Below are positions 12,100 to 23,109 of a stretch of 64,000 bases of DNA, piece by piece; position 1 is the first letter of the stretch; the number at the start of each line of letters is the position of its first letter. The DNA comes from Paroedura picta. Lineage: Eukaryota > Chordata > Lepidosauria > Squamata > Gekkonidae. The translations under genes and the position numbers were made by a program. The stretch is taken from NCBI RefSeq assembly GCF_049243985.1, contig NC_135379.1:31195001-31259000 (forward strand). Direction: 5' to 3'. The notes below the pieces were generated by a model. It made no database searches, was not told where the DNA came from, and was given only the letters and a program-made list of their open reading frames with translations.

Positions 12100-12940
12100 T
12101 AGGGGGAACCCTGGTTTTAGACATGCAAGTTGAAAGTTTGCTGAAAGATTTAATCTGATAGTTTTCATTATAGTTTATTGTTACTGTTATGTTTTCAATT
12201 TCTATAAATTATATTAAGTTTTATTTTAAATATGAAAGAGCACACCCTGTTGCTAATAAAATAATAAAACCCTGAGACAAACATAAACTAAGAGGCTAGG
12301 GTGTTTGTTTGGTTTTTTTTAAGGAACATACTGAATTTATATAATCAATATTCAGAAGCAATTATAAAGGTGTAAAATAAGTTCCACAAAATAAGTTCCA
12401 CACCCTACAGTGATCTGATAATCTGCTCACACCCTTTGAACAGAACTCACGCCCTCTGAGATCCTTTCCACAGGAGATTCTAAAGGTTGTTAGCTTTAAG
12501 GGATTTTCGTATTCTCAGAGATAACATTTCCTTGGCTGCTTTTAGAAACTCTCTAAATACAGACATTACCTGTATAGTCAGACATTTTATAAAATATTAT
12601 GATATGAAGCACTCTTTGACTTTGTGAGTTGTAGTTCTGATATAAGCTATATACTGGGGGAGGGGCCGAGTATGTATGTTTCTCTACTATATATAACAAC
12701 ACAATCCTTCAGTGTTTAGTTTTTAAATCCTGGAAAACATTTCTTCAGGTAGTGATTGGAGATACAAGGGACTAGAGTGTAGACATTTATGGTCACATTT
12801 CATACTTTATCTAAGTGAAACAGCAGAGGTCCTATTCTGGTGCTTAAAAAGCTAAATGTGAACTTAGGAGGTGAGACTTATTTAGCTTCTATGACCCATG
12901 ACATTTAGTTTAGAAAAAAATGTAAGGGGAGACATGTTGG
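12100..12940. other. AT-rich DNA, nothing recognised
   Basis: No gene, and no repeat I can name, between the palindromic MITE and the hAT/satellite composite. Confidence 0.4.
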
Positions 12941-12942
12941 GG

Positions 12943-13262
12943 CAGTGGTCCCCAACCACTGGTCCGGTGACCAGTACCAGTCCGTGGATCAGTCAGTAAC
13001 GGGCTGTGGCTCCTCCTTGTCCTCCTCCCTGGCTGCTTTCTCGGGGGCTGCCCTGCCACTTTGCTACCGACTCACCATATGCTCTCCAGCGGCTGCCATG
13101 GCTGGGGCTCCCCCTCAGTGTGGCGCAGGTAAGAAAGCAAGTGGAGCAGGGACTCAGGCAGTAGCGGCAACATTCCTCGGCAAAAGACTACCCTCCCCCA
13201 GGCGTCAGTAAAATTGTCAAGCATTGACCAGTCCGCAGTGATAAAAAGGTTGGGGACCACTG
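12943..13262. mobile_element. Non-autonomous hAT, left bracket of the composite
   Basis: Ends are CAGTGGTCCCCAACC and the exact complement GGTTGGGGACCACTG. The body is GC-rich with CCAGTACCAGTCCGTGGATC and, near the right end, AAAATTGTCAAGCATTGACC. It has no transposase. The right flank CTCTAGAG joins directly to satellite sequence; the left flank (TGTTGGGG) is non-satellite DNA. Confidence 0.85.
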
Positions 13263-13811
13263 CTCTAGAGATTGGCCTCCTGTCTGACTCCTAGTGTGTT
13301 GAGAGATTTCCCTCCCACCCCACGCCAAGGCCAGTAACAGGCATGCCCTCCTCCCCAGGCAACTCAGGTGAGCTCTTTGTGATGTCATGTCGGTCTCCAG
13401 TGTCTTTCTCTGGAGGATGGCCCCCTGTTTGACTCCTAGTGTGTTTAGAGATTCCCCCACCCCGCCAAGGCCTGTAAGAGGCATCCCTTCCTCTCCAGGC
13501 AACTCAGGTGAGCTCTTTGTGATGTCATGTCAGTTGGTCTCCAGTTTCTCTCTGAAGGTTGGCCCTCTGTCTGACTCTGGCCCTCTGTCTGACTCTGGCC
13601 ATGGCTAGTAGCAGATATCCCCTCATCTTCAGGTAACTCAGGTGAGCTTTTTGTGATGTCATGTCAGTTGGTCTCCAGTTTCTCTCTGGAGGTTTGCCCT
13701 CTGTCTGACTCGTAGTGTATTAAGCCCAGTCAGAGGCATCCTTCCTCTCCAGGCAACTCGGGTGAGCTCTTTGTGATGTTATGTCAGTTGGTCTCCAGTT
13801 TCTCTCTAGAG

Positions 13812-14028
13812 CAGTGGTCCCCATCCCCCGGTATGGGGACCGGTACCGGTCCATGGATCAGTTGGTACTGGGCCATGGCTCCTCCTCATCCTCCTCTCTG
13901 GGCGCTGCCTTGGGGGCTGCCCTGCCATTTTGCCGCTGGCTCACCTATGCTGCTCTCCAGTGGCCACCATGGCTGGGGCTCCCCCACGACATGGCACTGC
14001 ACAGCTGATGCTGGCAGTGCTCGCTGCC
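13812..14028. mobile_element. Right-truncated hAT copy inside the satellite
   Basis: Begins CAGTGGTCCCCATCCCCCGG after the flank CTCTAGAG, runs through GGTACCGGTCCATGGATCAG, and stops in the GC-rich body before rejoining satellite at AAGGCCAGTAG. It lacks the right terminal repeat. Confidence 0.85.
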
Positions 14029-15455
14029 AAGGCCAGTAGAAGGCATCCCTTCCTCTCCAGGCAACTCAGGTGATCTCTTTGTGATGTCATGCCAGTTGGT
14101 CTCCAGTTTCTTTCTGGAGGTTGGCCCCCTGTCTGACTCCTAGATATCCCCCCCCCCCCCCATGAAGGCCAGTAAGAGGCATTGCTTCCTCTCCAGGCTA
14201 TCAGGTGAGCTCTTTGTGATGTCATGTGAGTTGGTCTCCAGTATCTCTCTGAAGGTTGCCCCCCTGTCTGACTTGTAGTGTGTTGAGAGATTTCCCCCTC
14301 CCCCCACACCAAAGCCAGTAACAGGCATGCCCTCCTCTCCAGGCAACTCAGGTGAGCTCTTTGTGATGTCATATGAGTTGGTCTCCAGTATCTCTCTGAA
14401 GGTTGGCCCCCTGTCTGACTTGCAGTGTGTTGAGAGATTTTCCCCTCCCCCCACGCCATGGCCAGTAACAGGCATGCCCTCCTCTCCAGGCAACTCAGGT
14501 GAGCTCTTTGTGATGTCATATGAGTTGGTCTCCAGTATCTCTCTGAAGGTTGGCCCCCTGTCTGACTTGCAGTGTGTTGAGAGATTTCCCCCTCCCCCCA
14601 TGCTAAGGCCAGTAACAGGCATGCCCTCCTCTCCAGGCAACTCAGGTGAGCTCTTTGTGATGTCATATGAGTTGGTCTCCAGTATCTCTCTGAAGGTTGG
14701 CCCCCTGTCTGACTTGCAGTGTGTTGAGAGATTTCCCCCTCCCCCCATGCTAAGGCCAGTAACAGGCATGCCCTCCTCTCCAGGCAACTCAGGTGAGCTC
14801 TTTGTGATGTCATATGAGTTGGTCTCCAGTATCTCTCTGAAGGTTGGCCCCCTGTCTGACTTGCAGTGTGTTGAGAGATTTTCCCCTCCCCCCATGCCAT
14901 GGCCAGTAACAGGCATGCCCTCCTCTCCAGGCAACTCAGGTGAGCTCTTTGTGATGTCATATGAGTTGGTCTCCAGTATCTCTCTGAAGGTTGGCCCCCT
15001 GTCTGACTTGCAGTGTGTTGAGAGATTTCCCCCTCCCCCCATGCTAAGGCCAGTAACAGGCATGCCCTCCTCTCCAGGCAACTCAGGTGAGCTCTTTGTG
15101 ATGTCGTGTCAGTTGGTCTCTAGTTTTTCTCTGGAGGTTTGCTCCCTGTCTCACTCCTAGTGTGTTTAGAGATCCCCCCCACCATGGCTACTAGCAGATA
15201 TCCCCTCATCTTCAGGTAACTCAAGTGAGCTTTTTGTGATGTCATGTCAGTTGGTCTCCAGTTTCTCTCTGGAGGTTTGCCCCTTTCTCACTCCTAGTGT
15301 GTTTAGAGATCCCCCCCCACCATGGCTACTAGCAGTTTGCCCCCTGTCTGACTCATAGTGTATTAAGCCCAGTCAGTGGCATCCCTTCCTCTCCAGGCAA
15401 CTTGGGTGAGCTCTTTGTGATGTTATGTCAATTGGTCTCCAGTTTCTCTCTAGTG

Positions 15456-15556
15456 CAGTGGTCCCCATCCCCCAGTACGGGGACCGGTACTGGTCCATGG
15501 ATCAGTTGGTACCGGGCCATGGCTCCTCCTCATCCTCCTCTCCTGCTGCTGCCTTG
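15456..15556. mobile_element. Short hAT left-end fragment inside the satellite
   Basis: Has the same CAGTGGTCCCCATCCCCCAG start and GGTACTGGTCCATGGATCAG as the copy at 13812, truncated earlier. The left junction is the same satellite position, so it looks copied along with the array rather than inserted afresh. Confidence 0.85.
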
Positions 15557-16102
15557 GCCCCCTGTCTGACTCCTAGAGATCCCCCTCCCCTCCATGAAGG
15601 CCAGTAAGAGGCATCGCTTCCTCTCCAGGCAACTCAGGTGAGCTCTTTGTGATGTCATGCGAGTTGGTCTCCAGTATCTCTCTGAAGGTTGGCTCCCTGT
15701 CTGACTTACAGTGTGTTGAGAGATTTCCCCCTCCCCCCACGCCAAGCCCAGTAACAGACATGCCCTCCTCTCCAGGCAACTCAGGTGAGCTCTTTGTGAT
15801 GTCATGCGAGTTGGTCTCCAGTATCTCTCTGAAGGTTGGCTCCCTGTCTGACTTACAGTGTGTTGAGAGATTTCCCCCTCCCCCCACGCCAAGCCCAGTA
15901 ACAGACATGCCCTCCTCTCCAGGCAACTCAGGTGAGCTCTTTGTGATGTCATGTCAGTTGGTCTCCAGTTTCTCTCTGAAGGTTGGCCCCCTATCTGACT
16001 CCTAGTGTGTGAAGGCCAGTCAGAAGCAACCCTTCCTCTCCAGGCAACTCAGGTTAGTTCTTTCTGATATCATGTCTGTTGGTCTCCAGTTTCTCTCTAG
16101 AG

Positions 16103-16468
16103 CAGTGGTCCCCATCCCCCAGTACGGGGACTGGTACCGGTCCATGGATCAGTCGGTAACGAGCCGCAGCTCCTCCCCACCCTCCTCCCCAGCTGCTGCC
16201 TTGGGGGCTGCCCTGCCACTTTGCCGCCGACTCACCTTTGGTCCTCCCCAATGGCCGCTATGCCTGGGATTCCCCCTCAGCGTGGCACTGCACAGCTGCT
16301 GCTGGCAGCGCCCCCCCCCCCCCCGCGGGCAGTGGGAAGTCAACAGCGCCGGCAGAAAATCAGGGACTCAGGTAGGGGCAACGTCCCTCGGCATAAGACT
16401 ACCCCGGGCCTCAGTAAAATTGTCAAGCGTTGACTGGTCCCTGGTGATAAAAAGGTTGGGGACCACTG
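16103..16468. mobile_element. Non-autonomous hAT, right bracket of the composite
   Basis: Complete, with CAGTGGTCC at the left and GATAAAAAGGTTGGGGACCA CTG at the right, in the same orientation as the copy at 12943. The left flank is satellite (CTCTAGAG). The right flank (TGTTAGAG) is non-satellite DNA and matches 6 of 8 bases of the outer left flank of the first copy (TGTTGGGG). Confidence 0.87.
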
Positions 16469-16614
16469 TGTTAGAGGTCTGTACATTTTTTGCATGCTGT
16501 GGAAAAAGTGGACAGGTTAATATTAGAACCAGGGATGATCCACTGGAGATTCAGGACACACAAAAGAAGTACTTCTTTGCCTGGCACATAATTTAATTGT
16601 AGAATTTTTGGCCA

Positions 16615-16860
16615 CAGGACATGGCTGCCGATGTGCAAAGCTTCAACGGGGAGTGGGCAAATTCATGGAGGGCAAGGCTATCAATGGCTACTAATCATGA
16701 TAGATATCTCCTCCAGTGGCAGGGGCAGTCTGCCTGCTTGTATGAAGCTCATGGGCAGGACAATGCTGTTGCAGGCAGCCCGTTAGCCATGGTGTGAACA
16801 GAATACAGGAATTTGGTCTGATCTAACATGGCTCTTCTTACATTCTTATATTTTAAAATC
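16615..16860 (+). mobile_element. CR1-type LINE 3' end
   Basis: Contains GGGCAAATTCATGGAGGGCA, TATCAATGGCTACTAATC, a CACTGTGTGAA-like region, and the end TGATCTAACATGGCTCTTCT followed by TACATTCTTA. This is the standard 3' end of a reptile CR1-like LINE. The coding part is missing. Confidence 0.7.
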
Positions 16861-17552
16861 TACAAATCTGAAAAGAGAGTGATTATCAGGATAGATTTTT
16901 ATTATGCTTATCTGTTAGGAGCATATATCCTTATGAGGTTAAGTCATATAACGTTAAATAAATGCATCATAGGTTGCCTACAAATCATTCCTTCCAAGCT
17001 GGCAATTTGTCACTTTGACATGAACTGCAGCATGATTAGGTTCCCTTTTTCATTGTGATAACAATTTATAAAGATTTAGGGAACAATTCATTGGGACAGT
17101 TACCTGTGGCAGAAATGAGATCAGCTACAAGCCAATAGCACAGTCATGTGCTGCACAGCTAAGCACCTTTGATTTCAACAGGGCCTAAGAACACAGTTGA
17201 GTATTGTAGCAGCAGTGTTGAGTCTGCAGGCCTTTGGGGAATTTTGTGAATGGATAGTGATTTAATTACAAAATGGCTGCCCTAGGGACAGGACTAATCA
17301 CAAAATGTTAGGTGATGCCACAACATTTTGGGTTTCAAGCCACATGTCCTCATATAATGGAAGTAACTGTCTTGTAGGTGCAAAGGTAATGTTTACTGGA
17401 CTATTCTGAAACATCTCCTGCCTTCAGAGAAGTGGTGGAAAGTAGGATCAGCTGTTTGTTTCATGGGAAAGATGCTGTTTGGTTTACATTTCCAAGGAAG
17501 ATGGGAGCAGTTACTCACTGCATGGAAACAGAAGCAGATTTTAAATCTTAGA

Positions 17553-17855
17553 AAGCCAGTCTGGCGTAGTGGTTAGGAGTGCGGACTTCTAATCTGGCAT
17601 GCCGGGTTCAGCCAGCTGGGTGACCTTGGGCTCGCCACAGCACTAATAAAGCTGTTCTGTCTAAGCAGTGATATCAGGACTCTCTCAGCCTCACCCACCT
17701 CACAGGGTGTCTGTTGTGGGGAGAGGAAAGGGAAGGTGACCGTAAGCCACCTTTAGGGTTGGGCGCTTTGGACACCGAAGCACTCATCCCTATTTGAGTC
17801 TCCTCCAGGTAGATAAAAGTAGCATATAAGAACCAACTCTTATTCTAATAATATC
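17553..17855 (+). repeat. Squamate tRNA-derived SINE with a nested 39-bp hAT-like MITE
   Basis: The head reads AGCCAGTCTGGCGTAGTGGT then TAGGAGTGCGGACTTCTAAT (A-box and anticodon region). The body holds GGTGACCTTGGGCTCGCCAC and CAGGGTGTCTGTTGTGGGGA, and the end is GCATATAAGAACCAACTCTT. A small element (17754-17792) splits the conserved TTTGAGTCTCC block near the 3' end. Some head bases between the B box and the body are missing. Confidence 0.88.
17754..17792. mobile_element. Very short hAT-like MITE inside a SINE
   Basis: Ends TAGGGTTGGGCGCTTTGG and CCGAAGCACTCATCCCTA are inverted. It is a close relative of the 72-bp element at 63619 but lacks its middle. Flanks suggest insertion at a TTT in the SINE; no clear 8-bp duplication is seen. 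Confidence 0.6.
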
Positions 17856-17924
17856 TATGTTTATAGCTAAGAACAGGGTCAGTTAAGGTTGTCAGGTCAC
17901 CCTTGGCAGGGGATAGGGTGGGGT

Positions 17925-18112
17925 AGGGTTACCAGATCCAGGGTAGAAAACTCCTAGATTTGGGAATATATCCTGGGGAGGGCAGAGCCCTTAGTGGCGC
18001 ACAATGCCACAGAATACACCCTCAAAAGCACACAAGAAAACTGATCTCTGTACTCTGGAGATGAGTTGGAACTCTGGGGGATCTGAGTCTACTGCCCGGA
18101 ATCTGCTTGAGC
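17925..18112 (+). repeat. Interspersed repeat, family Y
   Basis: Shows GGGTTACCAGATCCAGGGTA, GAAAACTCCTAGATTTGGG, an AATGCCA word, ACTGATCTCTGTACTCTGGA and GATGAGTTGGAACTC, in the order seen in the copy at 27045. It is diverged. Confidence 0.6.
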
Positions 18113-18149
18113 AGAAATAAATAAATATAAACAAATAAATAAATAACAT

Positions 18150-19570
18150 CTGGAGGATTCAAGGCTGTTATGCTCTTGCCTGGGATGAGGTCAGTGTTTG
18201 CTACCCAGTTAGCAGTTAGGGACCCATTGTTACATTTCACAATGGAGAGAAAAAGGATTTCACAGAAACTGGATCACCACAGAAAATCATGCTGGTGTAG
18301 AAGCAGCTCCAAAATTGAATAACCATATTGAATATGGTTGTGTTTGATGATATGGTTGTGTTTCAATAAGCTACCAGTTTAAATGCATGTGCATCTAAGC
18401 ATCCAGTCTAAAAGGCACTGGCTTTGTATGTGTTTTCTTTCTGAATTCTTGCTCCTCCAAGCAAAATAGTGAAACAAAAAAAGTAGTCAAAGCACTGACA
18501 CTACTTAAATACACAAAAAGAAATTCATGTTAGCTTCTTGTCTTTACTGTACTTGTTTAAGATAACAATGCAACATGTAAACATGAAAAGGTATTCTTCC
18601 CTGTATGAATTCCAGTTCCCTTCACAAAGTCACATGATTCTTATGGCCAAACCACGACTGAGATTTATTCACTAGATCATTTATGTTTCCAGGCAACACT
18701 TTATGACAGTTGTTGAAGTATCAAAATATTGCAGGGTAGCTATGGAAGCTCCATCTACTACCTTCCCTCAGATACAAGATTTTCCCTTAATTTCCTTTCT
18801 CTTCTGTGACTCAGCCACCCTAGTTATCAGTGTTCTCCTTTCCTGAAGAATCCTGGATGTCCCACCCTGTCTAATATTTTGGCTGTTTGTTCAACCTGAG
18901 GGAAGGAATGGAAGCCCCCTTTAACATATACAGCTTAAATAGTACACAAAAAGTTTTTGTATTCCAAATTAACAAAATATTATATTCAGCAGAAGGGCAG
19001 GGAAAATCAGGGGTAATATTCCTGAGATAACTCACTATAGATAACTCTGAGGTAAAAATCAGTACATATGAACTTTAGTTCTTCTGTTTCAGGCTAATAA
19101 GAGTACCTTAAGCTATTCACGTCTTTATGTTGAGAGGCTTTTGTTCCAGTGTTTCCCCAAACACTTAAGTACATTTTCTTTGAGTATTCTTTGACTTGCT
19201 TAGTTTCCAGAAGGCTGGTACATTCTTTCTAGTACCCCAAACCCTTCTGTTGTAACACCAGTATTCGTCTTGAGTTTTTAACAGAATCTTAAGGTGTCTA
19301 AAGGTAGTTTCTAATGATACCGGATCTCTGCACTTTTCAAATTTAGCTCCCTGTTTGATTGGATAGGGAAATTCTTCTCTCACTAGAAGATCTATCCCCT
19401 TTCTTTGGCCCGAATGGAAGTCTTCGCTTACTTCCCAAACTTCCTAGCCAACTTTTCCTCCTGTCTGTATTAAACTGTTCTCAGTCAAGGCTGATTGTCA
19501 AAACTCTAGTACTTGACTCTTCTCTGCTAGGGCTTATTTATTTATCAAATGGCATATACACTATATCCAG
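18150..19570. other. No gene or clear repeat recognised
   Basis: AT-rich unique-looking DNA with short motif-free open frames. Confidence 0.35.
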
Positions 19571-19574
19571 GAGA

Positions 19575-19795
19575 TCTGAGGATTGTCTGTCTAGCCAACA
19601 GGCAAGGGACGTTTGGAAGTGGTTTTGCCATTTTCTGCCTCCGCATCATGACTTATAGCGTTCCTTGGAAGAAATCCATTTAGATATTTGGAGGTCTCCC
19701 ATTTAAATACTAGCCAGGTTGGTTGTTCTTAACTTCTAAGATCTGACAGGATCAGGCTTGCCTGAGCTATGTAGGTAAGGACTCAGGTTGGGCTG
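19575..19795 (-). repeat. 5S-rRNA-derived SINE
   Basis: The plus strand shows GAAGTGGTTTTGCCATTTTC, GGAGGTCTCCCATTTAAATA, CTAGCCAGG and TTCTAAGATCTGACAGGATC, the complement of a decayed 5S rRNA head followed by the SINE body. Older than the copy at 30.6 kb. Confidence 0.65.
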
Positions 19796-20299
19796 AAATC
19801 AGATTGAATTCTCCTCTGCATCCTGTTCAGAAGTCTCTTTCTGTTCAATTGATGTTAACCAAACAGATTGCTTGGAACAGCATGTCACTCAAGGCTCTCT
19901 GTCTCTGTGAAGAATTAGCCTTTCACAGCCCTTTATCTGTTTACAAAGCACTTCTAAGCTTTTAAAAGTGCAGTCCATCACAGTAGCTAATCAGAATGTC
20001 GTTATTGCTATCTTGTTGCTAACAGCAATTGAACAGTGATGTTGGGGAAGGTTGAACCACAGTCTAAAGTTCCAATCCCAAAAAGCTTGCACAATGTTGT
20101 CAGTCAATTTGGTTGGTCCTAAACAAAGGGACTATGAGGGATTTGCAATTTATAGAGTTTTTAAATGGAATGCAGGATTATATTACCAGGCTTCATTGGA
20201 TTAGATAGTGCTGGCTGCAAGACACTTTTCAAGATATACAAGGAGCTACCAGGAAGGAGGAGCAACAAAATGGCTACTCTCCCTTTGAGAATATAAAAG

Positions 20300-20347
20300 C
20301 CCAGAGCTGTATGGAAAGGCGGTATAAACATCTAAATAAATAAATAA
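20300..20347 (+). repeat. LINE 3' tail
   Basis: GAGCTGTATGGAAAGGCGGT followed by ATAAACATC and AAAT repeats is the typical CR1/L2-group tail. Only the terminal piece is recognisable. Confidence 0.5.
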
Positions 20348-21289
20348 AGGCATCTTCTGCACTAACTGGGACACAAAGATCTCTTGAAAGTTGGGTTAGG
20401 ATCATCTCCACCTTTCAGCTCTAATTCAGCAAGTGAAAGTCAGTTGGTTGACCCCAGCCCTCACCTGCACTTTTGGAGTGCCACAGAAGGCAGCTGAGGA
20501 CAAATTTATAGGCTAGGTGGCAAAGTACACATCTCCTGGCTTGATGTCAGGAACCTGTTGATATGAAGTCCTTGTAGGACTTTTCCTCAGAATATGGGCA
20601 TACAGCTATAATGTCTTCCCAAGAGACACTTCTGGGTGGGGCTGCAACATGTACTTCAGACTCTGAACTGCCAACAATGCTTTGTTTGATTTCTAGGAAC
20701 CTGACCTCGAGCTGAATCATTTATTGATTTATTGATTTATTTCTGCTAACTTGACTTTGGACTGATTGGAACTGATATCACTGACACTCTAGGATTTCGC
20801 CTGACCCTCTACAGTAAGAACTACCTGAAGCATCCCCAAGGTCATTACCAGGTTCCAGAAGCAAATCTGTTCCAGGTAGAAGTGACATTGTCCTTGCTCT
20901 ACCCCATTTCCCCTACCACTCAATTGCGCATCATCAGGAAAAGGAAGGGTGTTGGTGGGAGTTTTCCCATTGATAGTGGACAAATGGTAGCTCTGTATCT
21001 GGACTTGATCTGACCTGCCAAGAAATGATTGTCCAAGTCTATGCCAGATCAACTTGCTAACTCATCTGCAGCTATAGCCTGTGATCTTGCATACCATAGC
21101 CACTAACATTTTATAACTGAAAATAGGCATCTCAATTTCACATGAGTCTTAAAAGTAGAGACACCAAAGTGATGACAATTGGGCTGTCTGGCAGGTCAAT
21201 TTATTAATGAATTTGAAAAGCTACCTTCAACATATTCTTTTCCATGCTGAATATAAAGTGTTCTGAGGCATTCACTTGAGTCCGACCAA

Positions 21290-21545
21290 CCCAATAACAT
21301 CCACTGGTTCCCCCCCCCAGACATCCCCTCCATGTCCTGAAGCAGCCTGACCTCCCTGGGGGTTGTCGTTCTGAGTTGTCATTCTACTTGAAGCCTCTGT
21401 TAGTTTATTGTTGATATGATATTTATGACTGTGTTATGTGTTCAGACTGTTCTATGTATTACTCCTGCAATGTTTTCTGTGAACTGCCCTGAGCTGTATG
21501 GGTGGCATAAAATTTAATAAACAAACAAACAAATAGACAAATAAA
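21290..21545 (+). mobile_element. CR1/L2-group LINE 3' end
   Basis: Same 3' region as the minus-strand copy at 11345: CTGAAGCAGCCTGACCTCCC, GAGTTGTCATTCTACTTGAA, ACTGTGTTATGTGTTCAGAC and ACTGCCCTGAGCTGTATGGG before an AAAC/AAAT tail. Confidence 0.7.
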
Positions 21546-22044
21546 TAAATAGAAATACTTCAAATCAATACATTTTTCAGGGGTTTTTCAGAATCAGAGT
21601 AGGAGAGCTGAGGGTCTTGCTGAAATCACAACTGCATATTTGAAGAACATGCTCCAGTAATAGATACAAAACATAAATGTACAACTAAACACAGGTGCAG
21701 TTGCAGGCACGGTTAAGAGAACTGCAGTCTGCTATGCACCATGGAACTTACTGAAAGAACTGTGGCCATTGTATTTCAGATTCTCTGTTAGTAATGTATA
21801 ATGTAATTTTGAATTCTACTCTCTAGTCCCAGGACAAGATAGCTGCCAGCTCAACTTCCACTTGAAGGAATGTTTCATACTTGTATTAAGAGAGATGGGG
21901 TCAGCAGTAAATGGTAGGGTGGTATCTGTTGGCAGTTTTATTTCTCATATGTATTTGTGAACTACAACTGAATTCGAGGAGTCTGATTGGCTGGTTTAGC
22001 AAAGAATTATCATATGGCTGTATTTGGATGCTGTGACACAGTTT

Positions 22045-22202
22045 ACTAATGTAACAGGATTAACTTTTGCTTATATATTCCCACTGTCATGATGCTCAAT
22101 TCATAGTCTGATGAAGGGTGCTTGCACTCGAAAGTTCACACCTTGAATAAATCTTTGTTGGTCTTAAAGGTGCTATTAGACTCGGATTTTACTGTGCTAA
22201 AT
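22045..22202 (+). repeat. Foldback-like repeat, family X
   Basis: Contains AGTCTGATGAAGGGTGCTTG, GCACTCGAAAG, CTTGAATAAATCTTTGTTGG and TCTTAAAGGTGCTATTAGAC. It includes the central part of the family, missing from the 3.8-kb copy. Confidence 0.75.
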
Positions 22203-22204
22203 GT

Positions 22205-23105
22205 TTAATGTTGTCTATTGGTATCCATGGCTATTTTGTCGTGTTTGAATTATTTTTTATTTTTTAATTCTACTTTTCTCATTGATTCTCATGAAGTAGC
22301 CATGGTTGTTATTTATGTAACCAGTGTGGATGGAAAATGAACAATTCCAGATCCAGATGGAATTACAATCTGTTGAATTCTTGTATTCTTGTATTTTCTA
22401 TGTTATTGCTCCATGTTTCTGAAGCTGATTTTGTGACTATTATTTTTTACTTTAAAATCAATTACACCATCAGGATGCCCTTTCTGAAGATGCAAAGCAC
22501 TACTGAGGCTTCCCCAAGTGATGGTCTTTTAAGTGGTAAGTTATCTGTTCTCCCAGGATTTAAGAACTGTCTCTTCACTTTATAGCAAAGGAGTTTATAA
22601 CGAAATAATGAATTTTTAGAAAATGGTAATTGTTAGACTTTGTCCTTACCAAGAGTCAGCCACTGACTGTCAGAAAAGGGTTAACTGTTTGTTGACACTT
22701 GTTGTTGCTAGTGGGGACTGGCAAAGAGGGTCATGTGATTTGTTTATTGGTATATATACACCATTTTACACCATTACACATTTTTTCTCACATAAGCAGC
22801 TGTAAAAGGGAAAGAAGGAATTCTCCTTCCTCCCTTTGTTCTCTAAACTGCTTTAGGAAGAGAGGGAAATCCATCTTGAAGATCTACCATGTAACAGCTA
22901 AGGTTAAGAGCTCAGTCATGAGCTGTAGGAAGCTATGCATTTTCTTGTTTTGTATCCCAGTTCCCTGACCTTAGTAGTTCTAGGAAAATACTTGATTATA
23001 CTTTAAGACTGCCACGTCTGGTCTCATCATTTATATTAACTCTGCTACTTTTATATACAAAATACCCAACAGTAATGGGGAAGGAGAGATGGAAGATGCT
23101 AACAG
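22205..23105. other. No gene or clear repeat recognised
   Basis: AT-rich DNA with a few short open frames of no recognisable content. Confidence 0.3.
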
Positions 23106-23109
23106 GTGA

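Larger units (their letters stand above)
13263..16102. repeat. 147-bp-monomer satellite array
   Basis: About 18 monomers share the core AGGCAACTCAGGTGAGCTCT followed by TTGTGATGTCATGT/ATGAGTTGGTCTCCAG. Spacing between successive cores is exactly 147 bases from 14344 to 15079 (five intervals) and from 15630 to 15924 (two intervals). It is about 120-146 in the older units at the left. As 147 is a multiple of three, frames run open for up to 339 codons on both strands, repeating a 49-residue unit. These are not genes. Two partial hAT copies are embedded (13812 and 15456). Confidence 0.95.

Noticed and set aside
13941-15160. Open frames of 277-339 codons on both strands with a 49-residue repeating unit
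   Set aside because: They follow from the 147-bp satellite monomer being divisible by three. They lie on both strands at once and have no domain.
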